Shown here: positions 25,960 through 35,485 of the stretch, one piece after another
Numbering within the stretch: the first letter of the stretch is position 1
Layout of the letters: the number at the start of each line of letters is the position of its first letter
NCBI GenBank assembly: GCA_034430175.1
Contig: DAOUFI010000032.1
Coordinates: 169,981 to 233,980, forward strand
DNA length: 64,000 nucleotides
Direction of reading: 5' to 3'
From: UBA6107 sp034430175
GTDB taxonomy: Bacteria > Chloroflexota > Anaerolineae > Anaerolineales > Anaerolineaceae
Translations under genes and position numbers: made by a program
The notes under the pieces: generated by a model
Database searches by the model: none
What the model was told of the DNA's origin: nothing
The model's input: the letters and a program-made list of their open reading frames with translations, nothing else

Positions 25960-28293
25960 TTATTTTAGACTCAACTCGTTATAGAGTTTCTGATACTCGT
26001 TGGCATTAGCCGGGTTGAGAGAGAGGATATTCTTGATAGTCGCCAGGCACGAATTCTTGTCTTCGGCTTTCAGAAGTTTTTCAGCCAACGCATCCAGTTT
26101 TTCAATGGCTTTAGGAACCTGGTTGCGAGAGACGTAGTAATTGATCATGGCGCGTTGAATGCCCATTTCGGAAGGGTGATTTTCGAGCAGATCGTCCAGG
26201 AAGTGAGTACATTTGGCGAATTGATCAGCGTTTTCCATGATCTTGAGATAGCTTTCCAGTTCACTCATGGCAGCATTGGATTGGCCCATCTGCAGATGCA
26301 GGTCGATCAAAGTGGCGCGCGGGCCGGGTTCTTGAGGTTGCAGGCTGCGTAGTTGCTCGAAAATTCGTATGGCTGACTTCCAGTCCAAACTCTGAAGCTC
26401 GATGTCTGCCAGTTTATTAAGGATCTGCAGCGACCATTTTTGGGTGGAACTGGATTGTTGTGATAAAGACAGAGCAGATTGGTAAGTTTGTCGCGCCAGG
26501 TCAAGCTCTGCCAGCAGATAATAAACATTAGCAAGGTCCATGTACTGCTGAATGGCATCATCCTGACGGCCGCTGGACTTATAGAGATCAATCAACAACC
26601 CGCGCACAGATAGGTCCATCGGCGCAAGCTTGGTGACACGTCGCAGCAGGTTGATGGCCTGACTGGTTTCACCGCGGATGTTATAGGAATTGGCAACCAG
26701 GAGGAATTTCTCGACAGCATCCAACATGCGGCCTTCAGAGATCAGTAATTCAGCCATCTGGATGTGCAATGGTAGATAGAAAGGAGCGAACGTCAGAGCG
26801 TGATAGGCTTCTTCCATGGCGGAACGAAGTTTGCCCTGGTTGGCCAGCTCCTTAATCGCGATCATGGCTTCGATCATCTGGCTGCTGTTTGATTCCAGGA
26901 ACATCTCGGCAAGAGGTAACGGAGGGCTGCCTTCAGGCTGCGGTGGCAATTGATGACGGGCAGCGGTCATGTAATCGCGCCAGTCGGGGCGCATCAATTG
27001 CGTATTGATCACGGTACACAATCGTCGGATGTCTTTGGCATCGGTCACCCGCTGATGGGCTTCGAGAATGGGTTCGTAAAGCTGGAACAGTTCATCGCTT
27101 TGATCGACCGGGATCGTGTCGCAGTCGGCTAATCGCAGCGCCTGCAGGTAATTTGTGCTGGCTTCTTTATATTGGTTTGATTGTTCATAGATATCAGCCA
27201 TGAGCAGATACGAAGCAAGCGCGTAATCTGGATTCTTGACCGATTTTTGTAGATTATGGATGGCTTTTTTGGTGTCCTTTTTTCGCAGTAGTAGCCCCAG
27301 GACAAAATAAGACGCGGATTGGTTCAAGCCAAGATCGATGGCACGGTCCAGTTCACCGGCAGCCTGTTCATCTTGCCCTGAGGTTTGCAGATCGATCGCT
27401 TGACTCAAATGTGTCTGGATACGTGCCCGCTCGGCCATTTCGGGGTTCAGGCCGCCCGTTCCACGGGTAAGAGCATGGATACCACGGCGGCTGACTTGAT
27501 TATTGTTGTTTTGATTGTCCTCAGTCTGGTCAAAAAGCAGACTGGCCATTTCTTTAAGCGCCTTCAACCGCGTTTCGGTGATGGGGTCATAATGGGTCGG
27601 TTCCCTTTCATCGAGGCTTTCCTTGGCACCTTCCAGTTCTTTCACTTGAGCCATACGGACCGCGCCCATGGAATCGCTTTTACGGCCGGGTCGGGGGAGC
27701 ATCTGATTTGCTTTAAGTATGTTTAGAGCTTTTTTGGCTTCGGCGTTGTTTGGAGATAACTGTAATGAATACTGTACCACCTGGGTGGCTTTGGCGGTAT
27801 CGCCGCCAGCCTGCATCAATGCTGCTGTGGCGAGATACTCGGTGACGGCTTCGTCCTTGCGACCCAGTTTATCGAAAATCATGGCGAGACGGGTATGCAC
27901 AGTCTGGTTTTCGGGCACAAGCAGAAGTGCGTTGGTAAAATCGTCAATAGCGCGATCCACATCGTGTGCCTTCAACTGCATTTCCGCACCTTGCATGAAG
28001 GACTGGACTGCTTCACTCAGCAGACCGGTACGTTCGTAGATTCTGGCGATCTTTTCGAAAGGCATGGGATCGTCAGGCTGGAGCGCGGAGACTCGTTGAT
28101 AGACTCGCAGCGCTTCATCATATTGTTTTAATTGGAAATGGGCAAGACCGAGGCTCGCGAGAGCGGTCGGCTGGTCGGGAGCTTCATCGAGAGCCTGGGC
28201 GTAAAACTCGACGGCTTTGTCCCAGTCTTGATCCCAGGCAGCGGAGTGTCCCTGATTCATTAATGTTTGAAATTTTGCAGAGTCTCCGGGCAT
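25960..28293 (-). CDS. Large tetratricopeptide-repeat protein
   Basis: A 777-residue protein made almost entirely of TPR helical hairpins, with recurring A-x2-L-G-x-A and Y-x-A-L-x4-A patterns. The clearest blocks are at about 15-190, 290-390 and 475-770; a charged linker with DSMGAVRMAQV lies near residue 215. TPR proteins are scaffolds for protein binding, and no enzyme domain is present. It begins 9 bases after the polA stop, which places it in one minus-strand operon with polA and the receiver-roadblock protein. The partner is unknown. There is no signal peptide, so it is probably cytoplasmic. Confidence 0.85.
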   Translation of the reverse strand: MPGDSAKFQTLMNQGHSAAWDQDWDKAVEFYAQALDEAPDQPTALASLGLAHFQLKQYDEALRVYQRVSALQPDDPMPFEKIARIYERTGLLSEAVQSFMQGAEMQLKAHDVDRAIDDFTNALLLVPENQTVHTRLAMIFDKLGRKDEAVTEYLATAALMQAGGDTAKATQVVQYSLQLSPNNAEAKKALNILKANQMLPRPGRKSDSMGAVRMAQVKELEGAKESLDEREPTHYDPITETRLKALKEMASLLFDQTEDNQNNNNQVSRRGIHALTRGTGGLNPEMAERARIQTHLSQAIDLQTSGQDEQAAGELDRAIDLGLNQSASYFVLGLLLRKKDTKKAIHNLQKSVKNPDYALASYLLMADIYEQSNQYKEASTNYLQALRLADCDTIPVDQSDELFQLYEPILEAHQRVTDAKDIRRLCTVINTQLMRPDWRDYMTAARHQLPPQPEGSPPLPLAEMFLESNSSQMIEAMIAIKELANQGKLRSAMEEAYHALTFAPFYLPLHIQMAELLISEGRMLDAVEKFLLVANSYNIRGETSQAINLLRRVTKLAPMDLSVRGLLIDLYKSSGRQDDAIQQYMDLANVYYLLAELDLARQTYQSALSLSQQSSSTQKWSLQILNKLADIELQSLDWKSAIRIFEQLRSLQPQEPGPRATLIDLHLQMGQSNAAMSELESYLKIMENADQFAKCTHFLDDLLENHPSEMGIQRAMINYYVSRNQVPKAIEKLDALAEKLLKAEDKNSCLATIKNILSLNPANANEYQKLYNELSLK

Positions 28294-28302
28294 TTTTTCT
28301 TC

Positions 28303-31089
28303 CTAATCTGGCATCACTTGCATACTCCCCCAGTTTACACCACTTCGGGCTTCCGTGAGGAGAGGAATGGATAAAATATAAGCATTTTCCATAACACGAT
28401 GAACAACTCGAGCGGTTTCTTTTAATTCAATTTGAGGAACTTCAAGCACAAGCTCATCGTGAACCTGCAGGAGCATCTTTGCTGAAAGTTTCGCAGCCAG
28501 TAAAGCCGGGGGGAGCGCGATCATGGCAAGCTTCATGATATCAGCCGCGGTACCCTGAATGGGCGCGTTAATCGCTTCACGTTCTTCGCGGTTTTTCATG
28601 GCGACATTGGTGGGATTGGCCAGGTTGGGGAAGTAGCGTCTTCTGCCCAGCATTGTTTCGACGTAACCCTGACGAGCGGCCAGCGTACGGATGCCGTCGA
28701 GGTATTTCTTGACGCCGGGGAAGTGTTCGAAGTAATCTTTGACAAAGTTTTCCGCTTCAGCCAGGGTGAGATCTGTGCTGCGACTGAGACCAAACGGGCT
28801 CATGCCGTAGATTAAACCGAAGTTGATTGCCTTCGCGTGACGGCGCTGTTCCTTCGTCACCTGGTCGAGGGGAACCCCATAGATGGCAGCGGCTGTAGCG
28901 GCGTGAATATCCTGACCGGCTCGGAAAGCTTCGAGCATGGATTCATCTCCGGACATGTGAGCGACAATACGAAGTTCGATCTGTGAATAATCAACCGATA
29001 GTAACACGTGACCTGGCGCGGCTACGAATCCCAGCCGCACCTGCCGTCCGATCTCGGTACGAGTGGGGATGTTTTGCAGGTTGGGGTTTGACGAGGCTAC
29101 TCGGCCTGTAGTGGTACCGGTTTGACTGTAGCTGGTGTGGACTCGATTGGTTTTAGGGTCGATCTGCAACGGCAGGGCGTCGAGATACGTCGATTTCAGT
29201 TTGGATAGCTCACGGTATTCCAACAACATGTCAACCACGGGATGTTTACCTGAGAGTTCATCGAGCACAGCCGCGGAGGTGGAGTAATGGCCACTGGAGG
29301 TTTTTTTGTTCTTATCGGGTGGTTCGAGCTTGAGGGTTTCAAAGAGCACCTTCGATAACTGCTGGGTTGAATTCAGGTTAAAGGAATATCCGACAGAGTC
29401 GTAGACTTGTTTCTCGATCTCGGCCAGACGGGCTCCCATCTCTTTGGAGAATTTGGCGAAGAACTCGCGATCCAGGCTGATGCCTGTGCGTTCCATTTGG
29501 ATGAGCACCGGGAGAAGCGGCATCTCGATCTCATTGAAAATCTTTGTACAGTTCCGCGAGGCCATTTTCTCTTTGAGCAACGGTACCAGCCGCAGAGTGA
29601 CCTCGGCGTCCGCCGCAGCGTATGGAGCGGCAGACGAGATCGAGACCAAATCCATCGTCGTTTGATTTTTTCCACTACCAATTAATTCTTCGATATGGGT
29701 CATGCTGATGTTCAGGTAAACTCCGGCCATGTCTTTGAGACCTAGGTTGCGGGAGGCTGGATCGATGAGCCATTCAGCGATCATGGTGTCGAAGGATAGG
29801 GGAGTAACCTCAAGACCATGCTGCGCCAAAACAATCGCATCGTACTTGAGGTTATGACCGGCTTTCGCGATTGATGGATTGGTCATTGCCGGGCTGATCG
29901 CAGCAAGGATTTGCTCCAGAGGAAGTTGCTTGCCCTCGCGGTGCCCGACGGGGATGTAATAACCTGTGCCCTCCTTGACGGATAAGGAGATTCCCACCAG
30001 TTTCGCCTTCATGGGATCGATACTGTCTGTTTCGGTGTCGAACGCGATGAGTTTGGAACTTTCGAGGGTAGATTTTAGTTCGTTCAAGCCCTGCGCGTTA
30101 TCGATAATGATTGTTTGCGGAGAATATGCCGAAGGCAACCCCACTTCTTTTATTTCCTGCCCGAACAGACTGAGTTGGCCGCTGGAGGCTGAAGCTCCAT
30201 TCAAATTCTTGAGAATGGCATGCATCTTTGGAATCAAGGTTCGGAATTCAAGCTCCCTGAAGAGTGCCTCCACGGCAGGCACGTTAATATGGTCGGTTTT
30301 TGCATCCTGTAAGTTCAGGGTAACTGGCGCGTCTGTTTTGATGGTTGCCAGTGTTTTACTCATATAGGCGGAATCTTTACCAGCCATGAGTTTGGTGGCA
30401 AAGCGGGGAGCGATCTCTGCCATGTGCGCATAGATCTCATCCAATGTTTTGTATTGTTCAAGAAGTGCAACTGCGGTCTTTTCACCCACTCCGGGTACGC
30501 CGGGGATGTTGTCAGAGTGATCGCCGACCAGGGCTTTGTAATCGATCACCTGGTCGGGATTGACACCAAGCGATTCCTTGACCTCGGTCGCGCTGTAATT
30601 CTTGGCTTCAGAAAGCTTTGATCCAGATAAACTCACCACGATACGGTCGTCAACGAGTTGAAGCAGATCTCGATCGCCGGTAATGATCTTGACACCGAAG
30701 CCTTCTTTTACGGCCTGGGTGGCGATGGTACCGAGGATGTCATCCGCCTCGAAGCCTTCCTTTTCGAGTCGGGGCACGTGAAAGGCATCCACCATTTGCC
30801 GGATACGCTCGATCTGTGGGCGAAGGTCATCGGGCATTTTGGCACGGGTGGCTTTATAGCCAGGGAAAAGTGTGTTGCGGAAGGTTTTGCCGGTATCGAA
30901 AGCGACCGCCAGATATTCGGGTTTCTCCTGCTCCAATAAACGCAGCAGCACGCTGGCAAATCCGTAAACACCCGCGGTTGGTTCACCGCTGGCGGTCTGA
31001 AGGCGATCGTTGGGAGCACCCGCAGTCAGCGCAAAGTAAGTGCGGTATGCGAGAGCGTGTCCATCGATTAGATAGAGAATGGGAGGCAT
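28303..31089 (-). CDS. polA: DNA polymerase I
   Basis: Repairs and fills gaps in DNA and removes RNA primers. The 928-residue enzyme has three domains. A 5'-nuclease is at about 1-290 (LYLIDGHALAYRTYFAL, GDRDLLQLVDD). A 3'-5' exonuclease at about 330-520 has the catalytic motif FDTETDS and GHNLKYDAIVL, so proofreading looks intact. The polymerase domain shows SVDYSQIELRIVAHMSGD, the finger helix RRHAKAINFGLIYGMS, and the palm VHDELVLEVP. I start at the ATG at 31089, which has AGGAT upstream and begins with the usual PPILYLIDGHALAYRT; an upstream in-frame extension has no homology. It is followed by a TPR gene 9 bases later. Confidence 0.96.
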   Translation of the reverse strand: MPPILYLIDGHALAYRTYFALTAGAPNDRLQTASGEPTAGVYGFASVLLRLLEQEKPEYLAVAFDTGKTFRNTLFPGYKATRAKMPDDLRPQIERIRQMVDAFHVPRLEKEGFEADDILGTIATQAVKEGFGVKIITGDRDLLQLVDDRIVVSLSGSKLSEAKNYSATEVKESLGVNPDQVIDYKALVGDHSDNIPGVPGVGEKTAVALLEQYKTLDEIYAHMAEIAPRFATKLMAGKDSAYMSKTLATIKTDAPVTLNLQDAKTDHINVPAVEALFRELEFRTLIPKMHAILKNLNGASASSGQLSLFGQEIKEVGLPSAYSPQTIIIDNAQGLNELKSTLESSKLIAFDTETDSIDPMKAKLVGISLSVKEGTGYYIPVGHREGKQLPLEQILAAISPAMTNPSIAKAGHNLKYDAIVLAQHGLEVTPLSFDTMIAEWLIDPASRNLGLKDMAGVYLNISMTHIEELIGSGKNQTTMDLVSISSAAPYAAADAEVTLRLVPLLKEKMASRNCTKIFNEIEMPLLPVLIQMERTGISLDREFFAKFSKEMGARLAEIEKQVYDSVGYSFNLNSTQQLSKVLFETLKLEPPDKNKKTSSGHYSTSAAVLDELSGKHPVVDMLLEYRELSKLKSTYLDALPLQIDPKTNRVHTSYSQTGTTTGRVASSNPNLQNIPTRTEIGRQVRLGFVAAPGHVLLSVDYSQIELRIVAHMSGDESMLEAFRAGQDIHAATAAAIYGVPLDQVTKEQRRHAKAINFGLIYGMSPFGLSRSTDLTLAEAENFVKDYFEHFPGVKKYLDGIRTLAARQGYVETMLGRRRYFPNLANPTNVAMKNREEREAINAPIQGTAADIMKLAMIALPPALLAAKLSAKMLLQVHDELVLEVPQIELKETARVVHRVMENAYILSIPLLTEARSGVNWGSMQVMPD

Positions 31090-31108
31090 TTTATATCCTG
31101 TGGATAAG

Positions 31109-32887
31109 CTAATATGTTCTTCCCTGTTGTTCCGTTTTACGGTACAGGCTAAGGAAATCATTGACCATTCGGTTTGAGGGAGGTTGTAAACCACTTATAC
31201 CAAGATATCCAGACATCCAGAAATCACCATCTGGATTGGATTGCAGCAAGGATGGATTATTGTTAAAGAATAATGTATTCAACTGTAAGCGGATATCCGA
31301 TAGCTTTTCGGAGAGGTTGCACATTGGCGGTACCAGGGCGGACCACTGTAGATAAAGAGGACGAACAGAAATCGCGTTTAATTGCCAGCCAAAGCTTTTT
31401 AGAATCAAAGGTAATTGTCGGTTACACTGGACAGCCAAATCACGGGTGATGAATTGGGTTGGGTTGGCAGGAAATATCAAGAAGGTGTAGGGTTGCAATG
31501 TGTTCGGGTCAAAGACCGCCGCGGGAACTGGTTCCGTGTTGGATAGGTTGTCATTAACCATATCCTCTTGAGATTTTGGTATGGGTTGTAGATTGGATTC
31601 ATCGTTTCGAACTGGTCCTGATTTTTCGGATGGGAGGGTTTCCTCCCAGGGCAACTTGAAGTCGAAATCAGGGAAAGGTTCCGCGGCAGGAGCCGGTTGG
31701 AACTGTCCAACAATGGGCATTGGAATGGTTTCCTGCTGGTCACTGGGAATTTCGGTAGCTCCTACCTCAACGGGTGCGGATATGTTATTAACAACCGATT
31801 GTGATTGGTTATCTGGTTGAAGGATGTCATCCATTTTTTCCCAGGAAGATCCATCTGTGCTTCCAGTAACTGTATCTGAGATCGGTTCTTGATTGGGGTC
31901 AGGTATGGGCATTTCAGCAAGGATATTGCTCAAGTTTTGCAATTCCGCTTCACTCAGTCCTTCACCGACAGGTTCGATCTCAGCGTCCTCCTCGACAGGG
32001 GTGAAATTTTTTAGAACACTGGTGTTTATCTGTTTTACAGGTGGAGGAGGGGGTTCGTCCACGATCGGGGCAGTCTTTTCCTGTAATTTTGAGGGGAAAT
32101 CTTCGCGCAGCTCTCGCGTGTTTGAATACCGATCAAGGAACGCTTTTCGTAAACGTGAAACTTCGGCTCGAATCTCGGGTAAGGGTTTCTGGGCATGGTA
32201 TACCAGACCGATCGCGGTTTCTTTAATCAACGGGGCCGCGTAGATAATGTAGCTGCTGGCATCGTGTTCCATGGTCAGATAGCGGAAAAGTTCACCGGAT
32301 TGGATGTTTGTCCAATACCGGTTGAGGTAATTGATGATATTGTTGCTGGTTTCCTGGGTGAGGACGCCTGAGCTAGCCAATACCTGGCCGTGAAGCAGCA
32401 GCAATCCAGCGGACGCCGATGTGGATGCGAGTAATTGTTCGATCTGTTGGGCTCCTACTTCGGGATACCTGATCCAGGTGCTGGTTACATCCACCTCTTC
32501 AGAAGCAGGTTGAACAGTGGTGCTTTGCTCTTTTATCAGGCGACTGATCTTCTCACTCACCTCCGGCCCAAAGAAGGGCTTGTTAACAAACCCGTTGGCG
32601 AGGAGACCCGTTAATACTGGATGATGAGGGTTATTCTGTGGAGGAAAAACTAATAACTTGAGGTCAGGGCAAAGAGCCACCATTTCGCGGGTTAAAGTTA
32701 CAAATGGCAGATCGCTAATCTCTCCATCCAACACTGCGATATCGTATTTTTCAGATTCAAGGGCCGCAAGGGCGTCTTTGCCGCTTTCAACACAAACGAC
32801 TGAATATCGGCCCCCTTCCTGCAGGTGTGCCTGGAGTTGTCTTAGTAATCTTGCGTCCGGGGAGGCTGCCAGGATGAAATTTTGCAT
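31109..32887 (-). CDS. Receiver-like / roadblock-like multidomain protein with a possible Y1-transposase-derived tail
   Basis: A 592-residue protein in at least three parts. Residues 1-115 resemble a response-regulator receiver with D54 in VLDGEISD and K103 before P104, but the N-terminal acidic pair is missing. Residues about 140-245 resemble a roadblock/LC7 domain (ASAGLLLLHGQVLASSGVL ... YIIYAAPLIKETAIGLVY). A long Pro/Glu/Ser-rich linker covers about 255-460. The C-terminal 126 residues, ending FWMSGYLGISG...FLSLYRKTEQQG, recall IS200/REP-type Y1 transposases. There is no HUH motif, so this tail would be catalytically dead. It is the first gene of an operon with polA. The tail assignment is tentative; the receiver and roadblock calls are firmer. 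Confidence 0.65.
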   Translation of the reverse strand: MQNFILAASPDARLLRQLQAHLQEGGRYSVVCVESGKDALAALESEKYDIAVLDGEISDLPFVTLTREMVALCPDLKLLVFPPQNNPHHPVLTGLLANGFVNKPFFGPEVSEKISRLIKEQSTTVQPASEEVDVTSTWIRYPEVGAQQIEQLLASTSASAGLLLLHGQVLASSGVLTQETSNNIINYLNRYWTNIQSGELFRYLTMEHDASSYIIYAAPLIKETAIGLVYHAQKPLPEIRAEVSRLRKAFLDRYSNTRELREDFPSKLQEKTAPIVDEPPPPPVKQINTSVLKNFTPVEEDAEIEPVGEGLSEAELQNLSNILAEMPIPDPNQEPISDTVTGSTDGSSWEKMDDILQPDNQSQSVVNNISAPVEVGATEIPSDQQETIPMPIVGQFQPAPAAEPFPDFDFKLPWEETLPSEKSGPVRNDESNLQPIPKSQEDMVNDNLSNTEPVPAAVFDPNTLQPYTFLIFPANPTQFITRDLAVQCNRQLPLILKSFGWQLNAISVRPLYLQWSALVPPMCNLSEKLSDIRLQLNTLFFNNNPSLLQSNPDGDFWMSGYLGISGLQPPSNRMVNDFLSLYRKTEQQGRTY

Positions 32888-33042
32888 ACAAAAAGTGTAT
32901 CACGGCGGGTTATCCGATGCAAGTTGGACTCCTCATGGAATATCACTATTCTGTGGAGGACTATTGGTGTATTCGTTGACTGCACAAGCATGGCAACCTG
33001 TGGCATAATCAAATATTGAAAACCTGATCAAGAGGTATACCA

Positions 33043-34317
33043 GTGGAATTTAAACATATTTGCATGATCGGACTTGGCTATATTGGATTACCGACTGCCA
33101 GCACTTTTGCCAAACATGGAATTAAAGTGACCGGAGTTGACAACAATCCTGAGGTGATCGACGCATTGAAGCATGGTCGGGTTCATATCTATGAACCCGG
33201 ATTAGGGGAGATGGTGACTGAAGCGCTTGAAAGCGGAAAATTGAGCGTTGCTGATAAGGCGGTGGAGGCGGACGCGTTTATTATCGCTGTCCCAACTCCA
33301 TTTTATGGCGACAAGAAAGCTGATTTGAGTTTTGTTCGTGACGCGGCTGAATCAATCGTATCCGTTTTGCGTACCGGTAACCTGGTGATTCTTGAATCGA
33401 CCTCCCCTCCGCTGACAACAACTGGAGTGGTCAAACCCATACTGGAAAAGTCGGGTCTGAAAGCGGGCAAAGATTTCAAGCTGGCTTACTCACCGGAACG
33501 TGTTTTGCCCGGACAGATACTCAAGGAATTGACCGATAACGCGCGCGTGATTGGCGGTATCGATCGGGTTTCAGCCGAAGCTGGGCGGGATCTATACGCC
33601 ACCTTTGTCAAAGGAGAGATTATCCTTACTGACGCCACCACTTCCGAGATGGTCAAATTGATGGAAAACACCTACCGTGACGTCAACATCGCCATCGCCA
33701 ACGAATTTTCACGGCTTGCTGACCGCTTTGGAGTGGACGTATGGGAAGCGATCCAAATTGCGAATCGTCATCCGCGCGTGAAAATACTCAACCCCGGGCC
33801 TGGTGTGGGCGGCCATTGCATCAGTGTGGACCCCTGGTTCTTCGTGGAAGCAGCCCCCGATCTGACCCCGCTCATTCACACGGCACGCAAAGTGAATGAC
33901 AGCCAACCTGAATTCGTAATCGCGACACTCAAGAAAATGCTTGGTGAACTCAAAGGCAAGAGAATCGCCGCGTTGGGATTGTCATTTAAACCCGATGTGG
34001 ACGATTTACGCGAAAGCCCGGCGGTCGATATTGCTCATTTGCTGGTTAACGAAGGAGCGTTGGTATCGACCTATGAACCATTCAAACCCGATTTTCAGGT
34101 GAAGGGAGCGGTTACGGCACCGACCCTGGAAGCGGCGATCAAGAGCGCGGATATGCTTCTGCTGTTGGTCGGGCATAAACAATTCAAGAGCCTTGATCCA
34201 GCCAAGCTGGCGAGACAGACATCGGCAAGACTCGTCCTTGATACTGTCAACGGTTGGGATAGCCAGTTCTGGAGTGAAGCAGGTTTCCAGGTGAAGAAAT
34301 TGGGACGAGGAAAATAG
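33043..34317 (+). CDS. wecC: UDP-N-acetyl-D-mannosaminuronate dehydrogenase (nucleotide-sugar dehydrogenase)
   Basis: Oxidises UDP-ManNAc to UDP-ManNAc-uronate with two NAD+, for acidic surface polysaccharide. The 424-residue protein has the Rossmann loop GLGYIGLPTA (residues 10-19), the central helical domain, and the catalytic cysteine C259 in GPGVGGHCISVDPWF. The late FKPDVDDLRESPA is the C-terminal UDP-binding domain signature. The start is GTG 33043 after AGAGG. The next gene encodes the UDP-GlcNAc 2-epimerase that supplies the substrate, and its GTG shares one base with this TAG. UDP-GlcNAc-type alternatives are possible, but the wecB pairing favours ManNAc. Confidence 0.92.
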   Translation: MEFKHICMIGLGYIGLPTASTFAKHGIKVTGVDNNPEVIDALKHGRVHIYEPGLGEMVTEALESGKLSVADKAVEADAFIIAVPTPFYGDKKADLSFVRDAAESIVSVLRTGNLVILESTSPPLTTTGVVKPILEKSGLKAGKDFKLAYSPERVLPGQILKELTDNARVIGGIDRVSAEAGRDLYATFVKGEIILTDATTSEMVKLMENTYRDVNIAIANEFSRLADRFGVDVWEAIQIANRHPRVKILNPGPGVGGHCISVDPWFFVEAAPDLTPLIHTARKVNDSQPEFVIATLKKMLGELKGKRIAALGLSFKPDVDDLRESPAVDIAHLLVNEGALVSTYEPFKPDFQVKGAVTAPTLEAAIKSADMLLLLVGHKQFKSLDPAKLARQTSARLVLDTVNGWDSQFWSEAGFQVKKLGRGK

Positions 34318-35453
34318 TGGCGCACAAGATCCGTGTGCTTTCCGTTTTTGGCACCCGTCCTGAAGCAGTGAAGATGGCTCCGGTCATACAGGCACTGGAA
34401 CGTGAGTCCGAAGTGGAAAGCCGCGTTTGTGTCACAGCCCAGCACCGGCAGATGCTCGACCAGGTGTTGGATCTGTTCCAGATCAAACCGGATTACGACC
34501 TTAACCTGATGCGCCCTAACCAATCATTGGCAGGCCTGACGGCCGAGGTGATGGAAAACCTTGATCCTGTTCTGGCGGATGAACATCCTGATTGGGTGCT
34601 GGTTCAGGGCGATACCACTACAGTGATGACTGCCGCGCTGGCGGCATTTTATCGCGGGATTAGGGTTGGTCACGTCGAAGCCGGCTTGCGAACCGGAGAC
34701 AAACGGCAACCCTTCCCTGAAGAAATCAACCGCCGTATCGCCGGAACCATTGCCGACCTGCATTTCGCACCCACAGATTTGGCAAGGCAGAACCTGCTGC
34801 ATGAAGGAATCGACGACCGCATCATCCGGGTGACCGGTAACACAGAGATCGACGCGCAATTAAAGGTACTGGAAATGCCCGTTCCAGAACAGGTGCATCG
34901 ATGGCTGGAGGAATGGCAAATTAGAGAAGGCGGCAATCGCTTGGCGTTGGTGACTGCTCACCGCCGTGAGAATTTTGGTAAACCCATTGAAGATATTTGC
35001 TCGGCTTTGAAAAGGCTTGTGGAAGATTACGCGGGGAATCTGCATCTGGTATACCCGGTGCATTTCAATCCGAATATTCAGGAACCTGTCCATAGCATTC
35101 TTGGGAATGTTCCCAATATCCATTTACTTGATCCGCTTGACTACCTGCCTATGGTTCACATGCTTAAGGCTGCTACGATCGTTTTAACCGATTCGGGCGG
35201 AATCCAGGAAGAGGCACCTGGCCTCGGCAAGCCCACGTTGGTCTTAAGAGAAAAAACTGAACGACCCGAAGGAGTGGCGGCCGGGGTACTTAAGCTGGTT
35301 GGCACCGATCCTGAACGGATTTTGGCAGAAGCGCACCGCCTTTTGGATGACAAAACCGAGTACAACAAAATGGCTCACGCGGCTAATCCGTTTGGAGATG
35401 GTCACGCAGCAGAACGTATCGTCAAAGCACTTTTGGAATTCAACGAGTATTGA
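34317..35453 (+). CDS. wecB: UDP-N-acetylglucosamine 2-epimerase (non-hydrolysing)
   Basis: Interconverts UDP-GlcNAc and UDP-ManNAc. The 378-residue protein has the GT-B-like two-domain fold: N-terminal GTRPEAVKMAPVI, the GDTTTVMTAAL segment, HVEAGLRTGD, and the C-terminal LTDSGGIQEEAPGLGKPTLVLR with its UDP-binding Ser/Glu. GTG at 34317 overlaps the last base of the wecC stop. Together the two genes make UDP-ManNAcA. The following glycosyltransferase starts 32 bases downstream and is a likely user of the product. Confidence 0.95.
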   Translation: MAHKIRVLSVFGTRPEAVKMAPVIQALERESEVESRVCVTAQHRQMLDQVLDLFQIKPDYDLNLMRPNQSLAGLTAEVMENLDPVLADEHPDWVLVQGDTTTVMTAALAAFYRGIRVGHVEAGLRTGDKRQPFPEEINRRIAGTIADLHFAPTDLARQNLLHEGIDDRIIRVTGNTEIDAQLKVLEMPVPEQVHRWLEEWQIREGGNRLALVTAHRRENFGKPIEDICSALKRLVEDYAGNLHLVYPVHFNPNIQEPVHSILGNVPNIHLLDPLDYLPMVHMLKAATIVLTDSGGIQEEAPGLGKPTLVLREKTERPEGVAAGVLKLVGTDPERILAEAHRLLDDKTEYNKMAHAANPFGDGHAAERIVKALLEFNEY

Positions 35454-35485
35454 TCCCAGCGTCCAACTAGAAGAGTCGTCAGATT

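Noticed and set aside
31090..31194. 35-residue N-terminal extension of DNA polymerase I
   Set aside because: It overlaps the stop region of the upstream gene, and the conserved polymerase start begins at the ATG at 31089 behind AGGAT.
31109..31500. A complete IS200 element at the end of the receiver-roadblock gene
   Set aside because: There are no element ends or subterminal hairpins, no HUH motif, and the region is in frame with a larger protein, so at most it is a domesticated domain.
32976..33009. TTGACT ... CATAAT promoter before wecC
   Set aside because: The spacer is 22 bases, too long for a normal sigma70 promoter. Only the -10-like CATAAT is plausible.
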